The notes below the pieces were generated by a model. That model saw only the letters and a list, made by a program, of their open reading frames with translations. It was not told the DNA's origin and did not search any database. From Tolypeutes matacus (taxonomy: Eukaryota > Chordata > Mammalia > Cingulata > Chlamyphoridae): a stretch of DNA of 64,000 nucleotides. The DNA lies in assembly GCA_026826555.1 (NCBI GenBank), contig JAKSZT010054324.1, positions 6,237,063 through 6,301,062 of the forward strand. Reading direction: 5' to 3'. The position numbers and the translations under genes were made by a program. Shown piece by piece: positions 23,277-34,563 of this stretch; the first letter of the stretch is position 1, and every line of letters starts with the position of its first letter.

Positions 23277-24404
23277 TCAGTCTCTGGGGCTCTCCCCCCT
23301 TTTATAGAACCTGGGTGTCTCCAGAGCTCTCAGGAGCCCCTCTGTGTGGGGTGATAGGCACTTAGATGTTCTATGAGCTCCTACTCACCCAGGCACTATA
23401 AAAGGGGGGATAGCCCCAGAGACTGATGCCTCATCAGTGGGCTCTATTTTGGAATCTGTGCTCCTGAGAGTGACAGAATTGGACTCAAATAAGTCCTCCC
23501 TGCACATGGTTCATCAGTCCCTTCTATTCAAACCTATATGTGATGCTGGAGTTTTTAGGTATACTTCCAGAGACTGGAGCCTCCCGCCTACCTATGTGCC
23601 AGGTGTGCGTGGAATCTCGGTGGAGCTGCAACTCCTACCCTACTGCTCAATGGACTCATCCAAGTCACCTGGAGAGGAGACAACAATGGGCAACGGCCAT
23701 CCCAGGGAATGGAGAGGGCCTGCATCTGCAGGCAGGATCATCCCACCCACCATATCCATGGGATATAAGCCCTCTCTCACTTGGAGGTGGAGCGGACATC
23801 ACCATCCCATTCCCCTCAGAATTAGGGGAAGAACTATGGACCAGAGTGGACTTGATGGTATTCTGTTGTACACATATGGTGATTCTAGCAATGGAAGAAA
23901 TTATAACAATGAGGTGGAGCCAGTGGCCACTTGACACTTTTGGGGCAGGGAGGGGACGAGCAGTTGAAATACAGGGGCTTCTTTGGGATTTGGAGGTTGT
24001 CCTGAGTACCGTTGTGGCAACGGATGTAGGCCATTTTAAATCAGCACACACCACTCAGAACTGTGTGGGAGAGAGTGTGGTCTACGATGTGAACTGTGGT
24101 CTATGGTTGGTGGCAAGGCCCCAGGATGTGTAAGTCCATTGAGGGTGGTGGGACACACTTGTGGGAGATGTTTGTGTGGGATATGGTGGGAGGTGTGGGA
24201 GGTCGGCAACATGGGAATCCCAGTGGGTTCCGTGTAATATTTTAGGTAATCTAAGCACCTCTTAAAATATATTTATATATATATAAATAACATTTTTGTA
24301 AGCAAATACACATATATGCATATATATTTATATATCATTTTACAAATATTGGTATGTATGATGAAAATTTTGATTTTTACCCACAATAAAAAATAAATTT
24401 TTTA
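23277..24404 (+). mobile_element. L1 copy G: 3' end of a young-type L1 with a short 5' inversion
   Basis: Flanked by the perfect 14-bp duplication AAAAATTATATGCA (23263-23276 and 24405-24418). Bases 23277-23392 are the reverse complement of L1 3' UTR sequence seen directly at about 60060-60165. From 23393 on the same UTR runs forward to an A-rich tail with AATAAA. This is the structure left by twin priming. The forward part is about 95% identical to 60148-61196 by my hand comparison, so both come from one L1 subfamily. No ORF2 is present. A long open frame of the UTR is listed separately. Confidence 0.92.
23540..24133 (+). other. 197-codon open frame in L1 3' UTR (copy G)
   Basis: An ATG-started frame of 197 codons lies entirely in the L1 3' UTR and is open in both copies of this UTR seen here (the other is 60288-60881). 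I recognise no protein family. The frame contains several Cys and Trp residues and no obvious signal peptide or membrane segment. Between the two copies I count by hand about 7-8 silent and about 22 replacement changes, roughly what neutral drift gives, so there is no sign of selection. Another frame (23437-23934) overlaps it, and a TATA-like TATAAAAG lies at 23397-23404. It may be a chance frame in a stop-poor segment. Confidence 0.35.
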
Positions 24405-24418
24405 AAAAATTATATGCA

Positions 24419-24593
24419 ACTTTGAAAATGACAGGATGAAAAAGAAAAACAAAACTTACAACTACAATGTTTACTAACATGGACTCACACAGTTTGTAAG
24501 TTTGGCTATAAAGAATGGAAAAGAACGTCTACCTCACACTATATAAAAAAATAAGTCCAGTAGGTTGTCTGTTATTTCATGATGAAATCCATT
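24419..24593. other. Short unique spacer between L1 copies G and F
   Basis: No feature recognised. Confidence 0.5.
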
Positions 24594-26180
24594 GGCACAT
24601 TAAAGTTTTTAATTTTGATGGAGTTCCATTTATCTCTTTTTTCTTTTGTTGTTCATACTCTTAGTATAAAGTCTAAGAATTTATTGATAAACACAAGATC
24701 CTGAAGATGCTCCCCTACATTTTCTTCTAGGAATTGCATATTTTTAGTTGTTATATTGAAGTCTCCAATCCATTTTGAGTTAACTTTTGTATATGGTGTG
24801 AAAGTGTAGGGATCCACTTTCATCCTTTTGCATATGGATATCCAGTTTTCCCAAAACCATTTGTTGAAGAGAATATTCTTTCCCCCTTGAATGTACTTAG
24901 CAACCTTGTCAAATATCAATTGGCCATGGATGTAAGGATTTATTTCTGAATAATTACTTTGATTCCTTTATCTATATGTCTGTCTTTGTGCCATTACCTC
25001 ACTGGCTTGATTATTGTAACTTTGTAGTAAGTTTTAAAATTAGGAAGTTTGAATCCTCCAAATTTATTCTTCTTCAAGATGGTTTTGGCTATTTGGGGCA
25101 CCTTATTCTTCTATATAAATTTGATGACTAGCTTTTCCATTTCTGCAAAGAAAAAAAAAAAGGCTATTACAATTTGGATTGGGATTTCATTGAATCTGTA
25201 AATTACTTTGGGTAGAATAGACATCTTAACAATATTTAGTCTTTCAGTCCATGAACATGGAATGAGCTTCCATTTATTTAGGTCTTCTTTGATTTCTTTT
25301 AGCAATATTTTGTAGTGTTCACTATACATGTCCTTTACATCCTTGGTAAAATTCATGGCTAGATATTGATTCTTTTAGCATCCAATGTGAATACTTTTTA
25401 GTTTTCTTTTCTTGCCTAATTGCTCTGACTAGACCTTAGATAACAGTGGTGACAGTGGGCATCCTTGACTCGTTCCTGATCTTAGAGGAAAACTTTCCAT
25501 CTTTCACCATTAAATATGGTGTTAACTATGTGTTTTTCACATATGCCCTTTACCAATTTGAGGAAATTTCCTTCTATTCCCCATTTTGTAAGTGTTCTTT
25601 TCAAGTAAGTGTGCTGGATTTTGTCAAATGCCTTTTCTGTGTCAATTGAGATGATCATGTGGTTTTTACTACATTCTATTAATATTGTGCATTATTTTAA
25701 TTGATTTTATTATATTGAACCACCATTGTATAACTGGGATAAATCCCACTTGATCATGGTATATCCTTCTTTTAATGTGCTGTTGGATTCAGTTTGCAAG
25801 TGTTTGGTTGAGGATTTTTGCATCTATATTCCTAAATGTTTTTAAGGGGCATTTGTCTGTAATTTTATTTCTCGTGGTATCTTTATCTGGCTTTGGTTTT
25901 GGGGTGATATTGACCTCATAAATCATTTAGGGAGTGTTGGCCAGGATTAGCATTAATTTTTCTTGGAATGTTTGGTGAAATTTACCAAGGAAGACATTTA
26001 GTCCTGGGTTTTTCTTTATTGGAAGATTTTTGATTACTGATGCAATCTCTTTACTTGTTATTGTTCCGTTGAGATCTTCTATGTCTCTTGAATTAGTGTA
26101 GATGGTTTGTGTGTTTCTAGAAATTTGTCCATTTCATCTTGGTTATCTAAGTTGTTGGCATACAGTTGTTCATTGCATCC
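24594..26180 (-). mobile_element. L1 copy F, inverted 5' segment (ORF2 reverse transcriptase region)
   Basis: On the minus strand this is ORF2 from the linker before the reverse transcriptase (near 26170) to the region ending 'aaattaaaaacttta' near 24600. It shows [13 protein letters not shown] text near 25740 and KFIDKFLDF/ISICKRMK blocks near 24700-24860. The part with the FADD motif is deleted near 25380-25440. It abuts forward L1 sequence at about 26180 that continues the same ORF2 where this segment ends, so both belong to one insertion with a 5' inversion. Confidence 0.88.
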
Positions 26181-26424
26181 TTTTATAAAAGGCAACCTAT
26201 AGAATGGGAGAAAATAGTTGGAAGTCACATATATAAAAAGGGTTTAATATTTGCAGTATATGCAGAAAGCCTACAACTCAATGAAAAAAGACAAATTTTC
26301 AAATTTAGGCAAAAATTTTAAATAAACATTTTTACAAAGATAATATACAAATAGATAAAACACATACCAAAAATACTCAGCATCATTAGCGAATAGGGAA
26401 AAAAATCAAAGGTACAATGAAATA

Positions 26425-27665
26425 CATTTTAGTTTGCCAAAGGGCTGCTGAGGCAAAGTACCAGACATGTCTTGGCTTTTATAAAGGATATTTATTTGGG
26501 GTAAAGGCTTATCATACCAAGGCTGTGAAAAGTCCAGCTCAAGGCACTATAAGAGGTCCTTTTTGCCAAAGTCAGCTGCCACGTGTTGAAGTGAGGTGGT
26601 TGGTGATCTCTGCCTGGTCTCTGCCTTCCCCTCTGGGCTTCCCCTCTCAGGTTCAGCTGCTCTGCTTTTTTCCCAATTTTAGCTGAAAGCTGGCATAGGG
26701 CTTGTCTCTTTCCACACCTGCTATATCAATCTTGGCTGTCCGCTCTCTTACCAAGTTCACCTGTAAGCTATTAGGCATATAGCAGGCTGGTCTCCTCTTG
26801 ACCAACTATGTGGACCCAGCCTCTCGGGGGCTTCGTGCTTTAGCAATCCTCTCTTTCACATTGCAAAATCAAAAATATGCCAGCTCCCTTTTTAAGTCTG
26901 TCTGTTCATGTGAGTTCATTTATATCAGACGCAGCAAGGGGCAAGGATTCAACCTGAGTCATGCTTCAATGACAAAGTATAATCAAAAGCACTAAAGCAA
27001 TCTTTTAGGGTAAACTAATTAAAGAGCCTGTATTAGTCAGCCAAAGGGGTGCTAATGCCAAATACCAGAAATGGGTTGGTCTTTATAAAGGGTGTTTATT
27101 TGAGGTAGAAGTCCACAGTTACCAGGCCATAAAGCATAAGTTTCTTCCCTCACCAAAGTCCATTGCCACTTGTTGGAGCAAGACAGCTGCCATGTTTGCC
27201 AGGGTTCAGGCTTCTTGGGTTCCTCTCTTCCCAGGGCTGCATTTCTATCCGGGCTTAGCTCCTCTGGTTCCTCCACAAGGTCAGCTGTAGACTATCAGGC
27301 GAACAGCTCACTTCTCTTCTCTTGGGGCCTTCTCACCAACATCAAAACGCCAACATCAAAACTGCTTCTCAAAAACTGCTTCAACTCTGTTCTTGCCATG
27401 CCTTTTATATTTGATTCCCCACCCACCAAGGGGTGGGGCTCAACACCCTAATCATAACTTAATCATGCCCAGATTAACAGATCAGTTTACAAGCACAATC
27501 CAATTATATTTTTGGAATTCATAATTACATCAAATTGCCAAATGGCTACAGAGCCCTCAGATGAATTTAATACAATCAAAGGGTATTACATTCAGAGGAA
27601 TATATTCGTTTACAAACATAATATTTCTCTTTTTGGGATTCATAAAATGATCTCAAACTGTCACA
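26425..27665 (-). mobile_element. Older solo LTR (ERVL/MaLR type), split by a younger LTR
   Basis: On the minus strand it starts TGTGACAGTTTGAGAT (27665 leftward) and ends ...TTTGGCAAACTAAAATG. Likely target duplication: AAATA (26420-26424) and AGATA (27666-27670). The two arms (26425-27028 and 27556-27665) join into one LTR of about 710 bp once the younger element and its duplicated GAGCC are removed. It carries an AATAAA signal on its own strand near 26490. Confidence 0.82.
27029..27550 (-). mobile_element. Younger solo LTR nested in the older LTR
   Basis: A perfect 5-bp target duplication GAGCC flanks it (27024-27028 and 27551-27555). Plus-strand edges are TGTATTAGTCAGCC and TTGCCAAATGGCTACA, so on its own strand it runs TGTAGCC...TAATACA with the canonical TG...CA ends. 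An AATAAA signal lies on the minus strand near 27098. Same family as 14555-15160. Its reading frames have no coding meaning. Confidence 0.9.
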
Positions 27666-27873
27666 AGATACCATTTTGCACCCACTTCAACTGCTACTAT
27701 TTTTTAAAAAGGAAAATAACAAGTATTGGTGAGGATGCAAAGCAATAGAAACACTTGTCCTCTGTTGGTGGGAATATAAAATGGCAAAGCCACTGTGGAA
27801 AACAGTTTGGCAGTTCATCAGAGAGTTAAGTATATTTTACCATATGACTAGACAATCCCATTTCGTATATATC

Positions 27874-28240
27874 TGTGGTGGTTTGAAACAGTATGTACCC
27901 CAGAAAATCATGTTCTTAAAGGTAGCCCATTCCTGTGGGTATAAACTTATTATAAGTAGGACATTTTGAATAGGTTATTTTAGGTAAGGCATGGCCCAAG
28001 GTGACTCTTATTACTTCTGGAGTTCTTTATAAACAAGATGAATACAGAGAGAGAGAGAGAGAGAGATAAAAAAGCTATGGAAGTAAGAAGCTGAAAGCAA
28101 GGAAACCTGGAAGATAAAGGAGAACAACAGATGCCACCATATGCCTTGCCATGTGACAGAGGAGTCCAGGATTTCTAGCAGCCAGTCAGGAAAAAAGCAT
28201 TACCTTGATGATTCTTTGATTTGGCCAGTTTTCTCAGCCT
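27874..28240 (+). mobile_element. Third LTR, MaLR/ERVL type, 3' truncated
   Basis: Starts TGTGGTGGTTTGAAACAG, with 'gtaccccagaaaatcatg', 'cccattcctgtgggtataaa', a (GA)n tract at 28049-28066, 'gccttgccatgtgacagagg' and 'ttgatttggccagttttctc'. This order matches a mammalian LTR I know in outline. It diverges after 'tctcagcc' at 28239 and no terminal CA edge was found, so the 3' part is missing. It belongs to a different family from the two neighbouring LTRs. Confidence 0.7.
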
Positions 28241-30410
28241 TTTCCACAAAACTCCAAATGCCCACCGTATTTCTTGAAGGCAAAACATTGCTCTCCTAAT
28301 CTCAGGCCATTTATTCCTTCCAAGGGTTTTATTTATTATCTAGTACCCAAAAGGGCCTAATTACATCCCAGAATATCTATGACATGACAGATGGCTACCA
28401 TGTCTCAAACCACCAGGTTTGGGCAATTAGAAATTATGGTTCAAAAATTGTTTCTGTCAGTTTTAAAACATGGATCTGCTTATATTTGATTTTTGTCATG
28501 AGGCTGGAGTCTTATAAAGGATATTAACAAATGAAAAATAAGTTTGATGAAGTCTATATATGTTCTTGAATTATGCCCAACATTTGTACCACAAAAGTAC
28601 ACTTTCTGAATCATTGTTCCTTCATAGAAAATCTATATGACTCACCTGCTTCCTAAGTAAGGCTTCTTCATTTTAAAAAGGGGTGACTTCAAAGTGACAC
28701 CAGGTCAAACTCTGGTGAAATATTTGGGGATAATCAATATTCCTTTGTCTACCATATCATATGACATATGTTCTTCCTTGTCTACTGATGGGTCAAACCC
28801 TTGAAAAAGAACCAGAAGCAAGACATATCTTACTGATGGACCTTGTGTGCCAAGGTCACAAAAACACATTCCCACTCCAGAATAAAGAATGCTCTAAATC
28901 TTTAACTTACTGAAATGCTTTAGTTTCAGTGAAGTCAGACAAAATTTACTTATCTATGATCGCCTTTCTCTTGCACTAGCCTTGGGGTTTTTGTTTGCTT
29001 GTTTTCCTTTCCCTCAAGTCCAATGGGAGGTTAAAATAATAGGATAGAAAGGATAAGAAATGTAAAGTAGAAGAGTACAAACCAAGTGTACATAGCTGCA
29101 CATTGCACAAAAACTCAACCAAAAGGTGAGTGGCAGCTGAAACCCAATTCTTGATCCCTGGCGCTTGGTCCTATCTATCTCGAGGAAAAGGTGGATTTTT
29201 CTTCACAAAAAGAAATCCTTTATTCTCCAAGCAATGCTCCCTGGGACTCTAATTGTCTGAAAGGGGAGACTTTTACTAATTTGTACTTTTTCTAGAAAAG
29301 TAACTTTGGGTTAGAAAGAAATAACTATGAATGTTCAGTATACTCCTGGATATGGATAAGAAGTTTGTATCTCTAGAGCCAACTTATTTATCACATGGAG
29401 TGAGGAAATACTGCAAATTTAAGAGAAAAAAATGTCCTGAGGCCTGAAACATTAGTTCTAGTACTGATTTTTTCAATAATTCCCCAAATAACTATTTACT
29501 TAACTCAAAAACTCCTGTAGTTACAAATGGAGATGCTGATGACTCCAGAAGTCCAGAGGAGTATAGGGTAAATGAGATAGTAGACGAAAAAGTGATTTGA
29601 AAAAATTGAAATGCTATAGAAAGGCCAACTATGCCTGCTAGACAAAGGAGATTTGTTTTTTGTTGTTATTCTGTTTTATTCTTTGTGACACATACTTTTT
29701 TGATTCTTGTCTCTTTTTGTCTGCTTCTCATCTCCCTCTCCCACCCCAACACAGCATTAAAGGCTTAGTAGCTACACTAACTTTTCCCTTCAGTAGTCAC
29801 AGTGTGTTTCAGTTTGTTGTTGATTTTCTTTTTAATCTAATTAGAATTTTAATGCAATAATTGCAACTTTACATACTTCTCATGGTGATTTGGCAGATAT
29901 TACTTGATGATACATGTTTGAAGTGTTTAGAGGAGAACAATGAACAAAAGCACTTAAAAATCATCACAGCAATTTATTAAAAATTGTGAGAAGGAAAATT
30001 CTTGGGACCTCCCTTGAATATCAATGGATGGCTATTCTTAAATAGTCTCAACAAAGCCAAATCTAAGTATTGTGTTAGTAAAAGAAAGATTAGAAAGCTC
30101 CTGAGCTTTCCTATTTTGTGTTTCTTATCACCTACTACATTTGCCTCACAATCACTATAAAATTTGATCATAACTTCTCAAATGCTGTTTTTCTTCACAC
30201 TTGTGTTCCCTAATTTCCTTGCTTGGTTAAGGAGTAATTAATTTTGTAGTTGGTACTTTTATTTGGATATTCTTTTGGACTAAGAAGCATAATTACACCA
30301 TAACCTGAATATATAATTTTGTTAACTGTAAAATATTATATAAATGTAAGTTGTTTTAATTACATAATTATTATGAAGATCAATAAAGTAGTTTATAGTT
30401 TTAAAAATAA
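28241..30410. other. Unique DNA, no gene seen
   Basis: About 2.2 kb with only short frames on both strands, no recognisable exon and no repeat family that I can name. Confidence 0.5.
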
Positions 30411-30590
30411 TAGATACATTTATTGTTTATCATTCACTATACTGAACTCTTTATCTACTTTATCATTGAATTCTCACAACAATCCTCTGAAAAAGGAACA
30501 GTTACCCTTTATGCAGAAATAAGGAAAAGTGATTTTAAGGACAGACCCTTGAACAAAAAAGCCTGGGTTCTTAAGTACCACTTAGCAAGA
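30411..30590 (+). mobile_element. MIR SINE fragment, diverged
   Basis: 'tgaattctcacaacaatcct' followed by 'tatgcagaaataaggaaaag' parallels the MIR block 'ttaatcctcacaacaaccct' and 'acagatgaggaaactgag'. Weak but ordered match. Confidence 0.5.
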
Positions 30591-30916
30591 CAATTTGCAC
30601 AGACACCTATCCTAGACTACATTTGAAGAAGTTAATCATTGTTCTAAGTGCTAGAGCCCTGAGTTTTCTCCTTACTCCCTGACTTACTAGACTCAACTTT
30701 ATTTCATCTTACTGACCCTCAAGTTCTCACCTGTCAATTGAAAGAATGCAATTTCATGAACTTTAATGTTCCTTCCATCTAGAACAGTCCATGAGTCAAC
30801 AAGGAATGTGTCAATAGTTTTATGAAAAATCACTTCTTTTCCTTTTATGAGTTTCTTACAAATGTACAAAAGTTTTATATTAAAATAGTCATGTAATGCG
30901 TCTGGGGTGGGGGTGG
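30591..30916. other. Unique DNA, no gene seen
   Basis: No feature recognised. A G-rich stretch (30902-30921) marks the edge of the next L1. Confidence 0.45.
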
Positions 30917-32624
30917 GGGGTTGGTTCAAGATGGCAGAGTAGGGAACAGCAGGCTGCTCTCTTCCTCTAGGAACTGTGGGAAAATCACAGAAAAATCTCT
31001 TTGATAAATTTATATGCAAAAACCCTAAACTAAATACTTGCTAATCAAATCCAACAATACATCGATTGAATTATAGATCATGATCAAGTGGATTTTATCC
31101 AAGGTATGCAAGGATGGTTAAACATAAAAAAATTAATCAAAGTAGTACACCACATTAACAGATCAAAGGACAAAAATCACATGATTATCTCTATCAATGC
31201 AGAAAAGGTATTCAACAAAATACAACATCCTTTTTTGATTAAAAAAAACACTTAAGATAGCATTAGAAGGAAAGTTCTTCAATATGATAAAGGTCATATA
31301 TGAAAAATCTACAGCTAACATCATATTTAATGGGGAAAGGTTAAAGCCTTTCCCTTTAAATCTGGAAAAAAGATAAGCATATCCATTGTCACCAATATTA
31401 TTTAGGCTTGTATTAGAAGGACTTGTTCAAGCACTTAGGTAAGAAAAAAGAAATAAAAGGCATCCAAATTTGAAAGGAAGAAATAAAACTTTCACTATTT
31501 GCAGATGGTATGAGCCTATATGTAGAAAGTCCTAAAAAATTCACAACAAAGCTTCTAGAGCTGATAAATGAGTTGAGTAAAATAGAAGGGTATAAGATCA
31601 ACACGCAAAAATCAGAAAGGTTTGTGTATACCAATAATGATCAATCTGAGGGGAAAAGGAAGAAAAAAATTCCACTTATAATAGTAACTAAAAGAATCAA
31701 ATATCTAGGAATAAACTTAACCAATGATGTAAAGGACTTGTACACAGAAAACTACACAACATTGCTAAAGGAAATCAAAGAAGACCTAAATAATTGGAAA
31801 GATATTCCATGTTCATAGATTGGAATTTTCAATATCATTAAGATGCCTATCCTAACCAAATTGATTTACAGATTCAATGAAATCCCAATAAAAGTTTCAA
31901 CAGCATTTTTTTTTTTACTGAACTGGAAATACCAGTTATTAAATTAGTTTGGAAGGATAAGGAGCCCTGAAAGCCAAAAATATCTTGAAAAGGAAAAACG
32001 AAATTGGGGGAATTATGATTCCTGACTTTAAAGCATACTATAAAGCAATAGTGGTCAAAACTGCATGGTATCTGCAAAAGGATATACATACTGACCAATG
32101 GAACTGAACTGAGTGTTCAGATATAGACATGTGCATATTTGACCAGCTGATATTCTAAAAGACCACCAAACCCACTCATCTGGGACAGAAGAGTATCTTC
32201 AACAAATGGAGCTTGGAGAACTTGCTATTCATATCCAAAAGAATTGAGCACCACCATCTCACACACTATAGAAAAATTAACTCAAGATGGATCAAAGACC
32301 TAAGTATAAGAGCCAAGATCATAAAGCTCCTAGAAGATAATGTAGGGAAGCATCTACAAGATCTGGTAGTAGGAAATGTTTTCATAAACTTTATACCCAA
32401 AGTGTGAGCAATGAAAGAAAAACAAAAATAGATAAATGGGACCTCCTCAAAATTAAAAACTTTTATGCTTCAAAGGAGATTGTCAAGAAAAAAAGGCAGC
32501 CTACTCAAAGGGAGAAAATATTTGGGAACAGCCTATCTCATAAGGGCCTAATATTCAGCATATATAAAGAAATTTTACATCTCAAAAATGAAGAGACAAA
32601 CAACTAATTTAAAAAATGGGCAAG
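30917..32624 (+). mobile_element. L1 copy C, first part: 5' UTR start joined to ORF2
   Basis: The copy opens with TTCAAGATGGCAGAGTAGG, very like the start of mammalian L1 5' UTRs with a YY1-type site. After only about 50 bp it passes into ORF2 at the 'aatcacagaaaaatctct' block of the reverse-transcriptase domain (about 30968). ORF1 and the endonuclease are absent. ORF2 continues (LFADGM near 31497 in place of FADD, then [20 protein letters not shown]) to 32624. There L1 D inserted. Stops and frameshifts occur throughout. Confidence 0.85.
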
Positions 32625-33334
32625 GAGAAGATAGTGTCAGACTAATAGGCAGGGCTCAGTACTCTAACAAAAACAATGGAGAAAGAGCCAGGGCCTCTCT
32701 GAGGGATCTGCTTTGGGGTTCAGCAGACCAAGACAGTGCTACATAATTCCCAGAAGGGTGAGGGACAGAGGCCAAAACAACAAATGTGAGATAAGTCCAT
32801 GTGGCAGCCAGAAAGGGCTCCCCTCACCCACCCCCAAGATATTGAGCCAGGGTAAAACCCCTGATTCACTGCAGCTGACTGAGAAGGGATCAGACATCTT
32901 CCTCCCTGTCAGATGTTTAAAGGGAAAAGGGAGGGGGAGTTGGGGGACTTTTTGTCAGTGAGATCAGCAAGAAGAGCCAGCTTTGAGTCTCTGCTTTAGA
33001 GATTCAACACAGGAATACAGGAAAGCCCAGACTGAAACACCTCCCTGGAAAAGTGTGTCAACAGGAGCCATCTGCTAGCCAGTCTGGAAATTGCATGAAC
33101 AAAAACTGTTCTCTATTTTATCTGTATCTTAACCCATGGGAGAAAATCTACCCCCCACTAATGAGTCCCTGGACCAATTCTGATAATTTAAGCTGGGCAA
33201 TTTTAAAGACTTAGAATAAGTTGAACCAAATATCAAAGAAGAGCCATGAAAAAAAAATAGCCCAGAGAGAGAAATTGGCTCAGAGTAAATTCACCAACAT
33301 ATTCAGATGCCTAGACCTCAGCAAAAAATTACAA

Positions 33335-34240
33335 GCCATACTAGAAACATGAAGAGATGGCCCAGGCCAAAGAATTAACCAAATATCCTGCAGAGATACA
33401 GGACTTAAGACAATTAATCAGTGATAATCACACAATACTTCTAAATCACTTCAAAGAATTAAAATATATATGACTAAATAAAGGACACCAAGAAGATGCT
33501 GGGCCGGCATAATTAATAATTCGAAAGTGTGCAAAGAAAAGTAACGGACCTTATGGGAATGAAAGACATGATGAATAGGATTAAAAATATATTAGAGGCA
33601 CATAAGAGCAGATTTGAAATGCTTGAAGACAGAATTAGTGATTTTGAAGACAGAACATCTGAACTGGTAAAGACAAGAGAATAGAAAGAGAAGAGAATGG
33701 AAAAATGAAACAGAGTCTCAAGGAATTGAATGATAATGCGAAATGCAAAAACATTCACATTATCAGTGAAGAGAATGGAAAAGAAGCAGAAAGAATATTT
33801 GAGGAAATAATGACCAAAAACTTCCCAACTGTTATGAAAGATATAAATATCAATGTCCAAGAAGAGCAACACATCCAAACAGAATAAATCTAAATAGACC
33901 TGCCCTGAGACACCTATTATTCAGAATAACAAATATCAGCGATAGAGGATTCTGAAAGCAGTGAGAGAAAAGCAAAGCATCTCATACAAGGGAAACTCTA
34001 TAAGATTAAGTGCTGACCTCACATAAGAAACCATGGAGGAGAGAAGAAAGAGGTATGATGCATTTAAGGCACTGAAAGAGAAAAACTGTATCTGGCAAAA
34101 TTCTACTTCAGAAATGAGGGTGAGTTCAATGTCTTCATAGACAAACAACAACTGATAGAACATGTTACCAGAAGACCATAATTACAAGAGATATTAAAGG
34201 AAGTATTGCAGCCTGAAAGGAAAAAAAACAAGGGTGAGAG
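33335..34240 (+). pseudogene. L1 ORF1 remnant (copy D)
   Basis: Blocks of the ORF1 RNA-binding protein remain in different frames: HIISEENGKEAERIFEEIM near 33750, KNFPTVMKDININVQEEQH near 33815, and an ETMEERRKRYDAF-like stretch near 34030. Stops separate them (for example after 33683 and 33885). The N-terminal coiled coil is poorly preserved. Confidence 0.8.
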
Positions 34241-34344
34241 ATATGGAGAAGTGTAGAAATGAAGATTATTACCAAAGGTAAACTAAAGGGTAAGAAGACA
34301 GACAATAGTATGATGTGACAACAGAGAACCAAAGGACAAAAATA

Positions 34345-34522
34345 GATGAAGTAATAATATTGAATGTTAATGGCTTGAACTCCCCAATCAAAAGACATAG
34401 ACTGATAGAATGGATTTTAAAAATTATGAGCTGTCTATATGTTTCTAAAAGAGATCCACCTCATACATAAGGACACAACCAGGTTAAAAGTGAAAGGCTG
34501 GAAAAAGATATTCCATGCAAAT

Positions 34523-34563
<41 letters not shown>

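Larger units (their letters stand above)
26181..27873 (+). mobile_element. L1 copy F, direct segment, split by LTRs
   Basis: The forward part starts 'aggcaacctatagaatggg' (ORF2, RQPIEWEK) and runs to 26424. It is interrupted by an LTR to 27665 and continues 27671-27873 through 'ggtgaggatgcaaagcaatag' and 'cactgtggaaaacagtttgg'. It ends abruptly where another LTR starts at 27874. No L1 3' UTR was found after that, so the 3' end is lost or unrecognisable. Confidence 0.82.
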
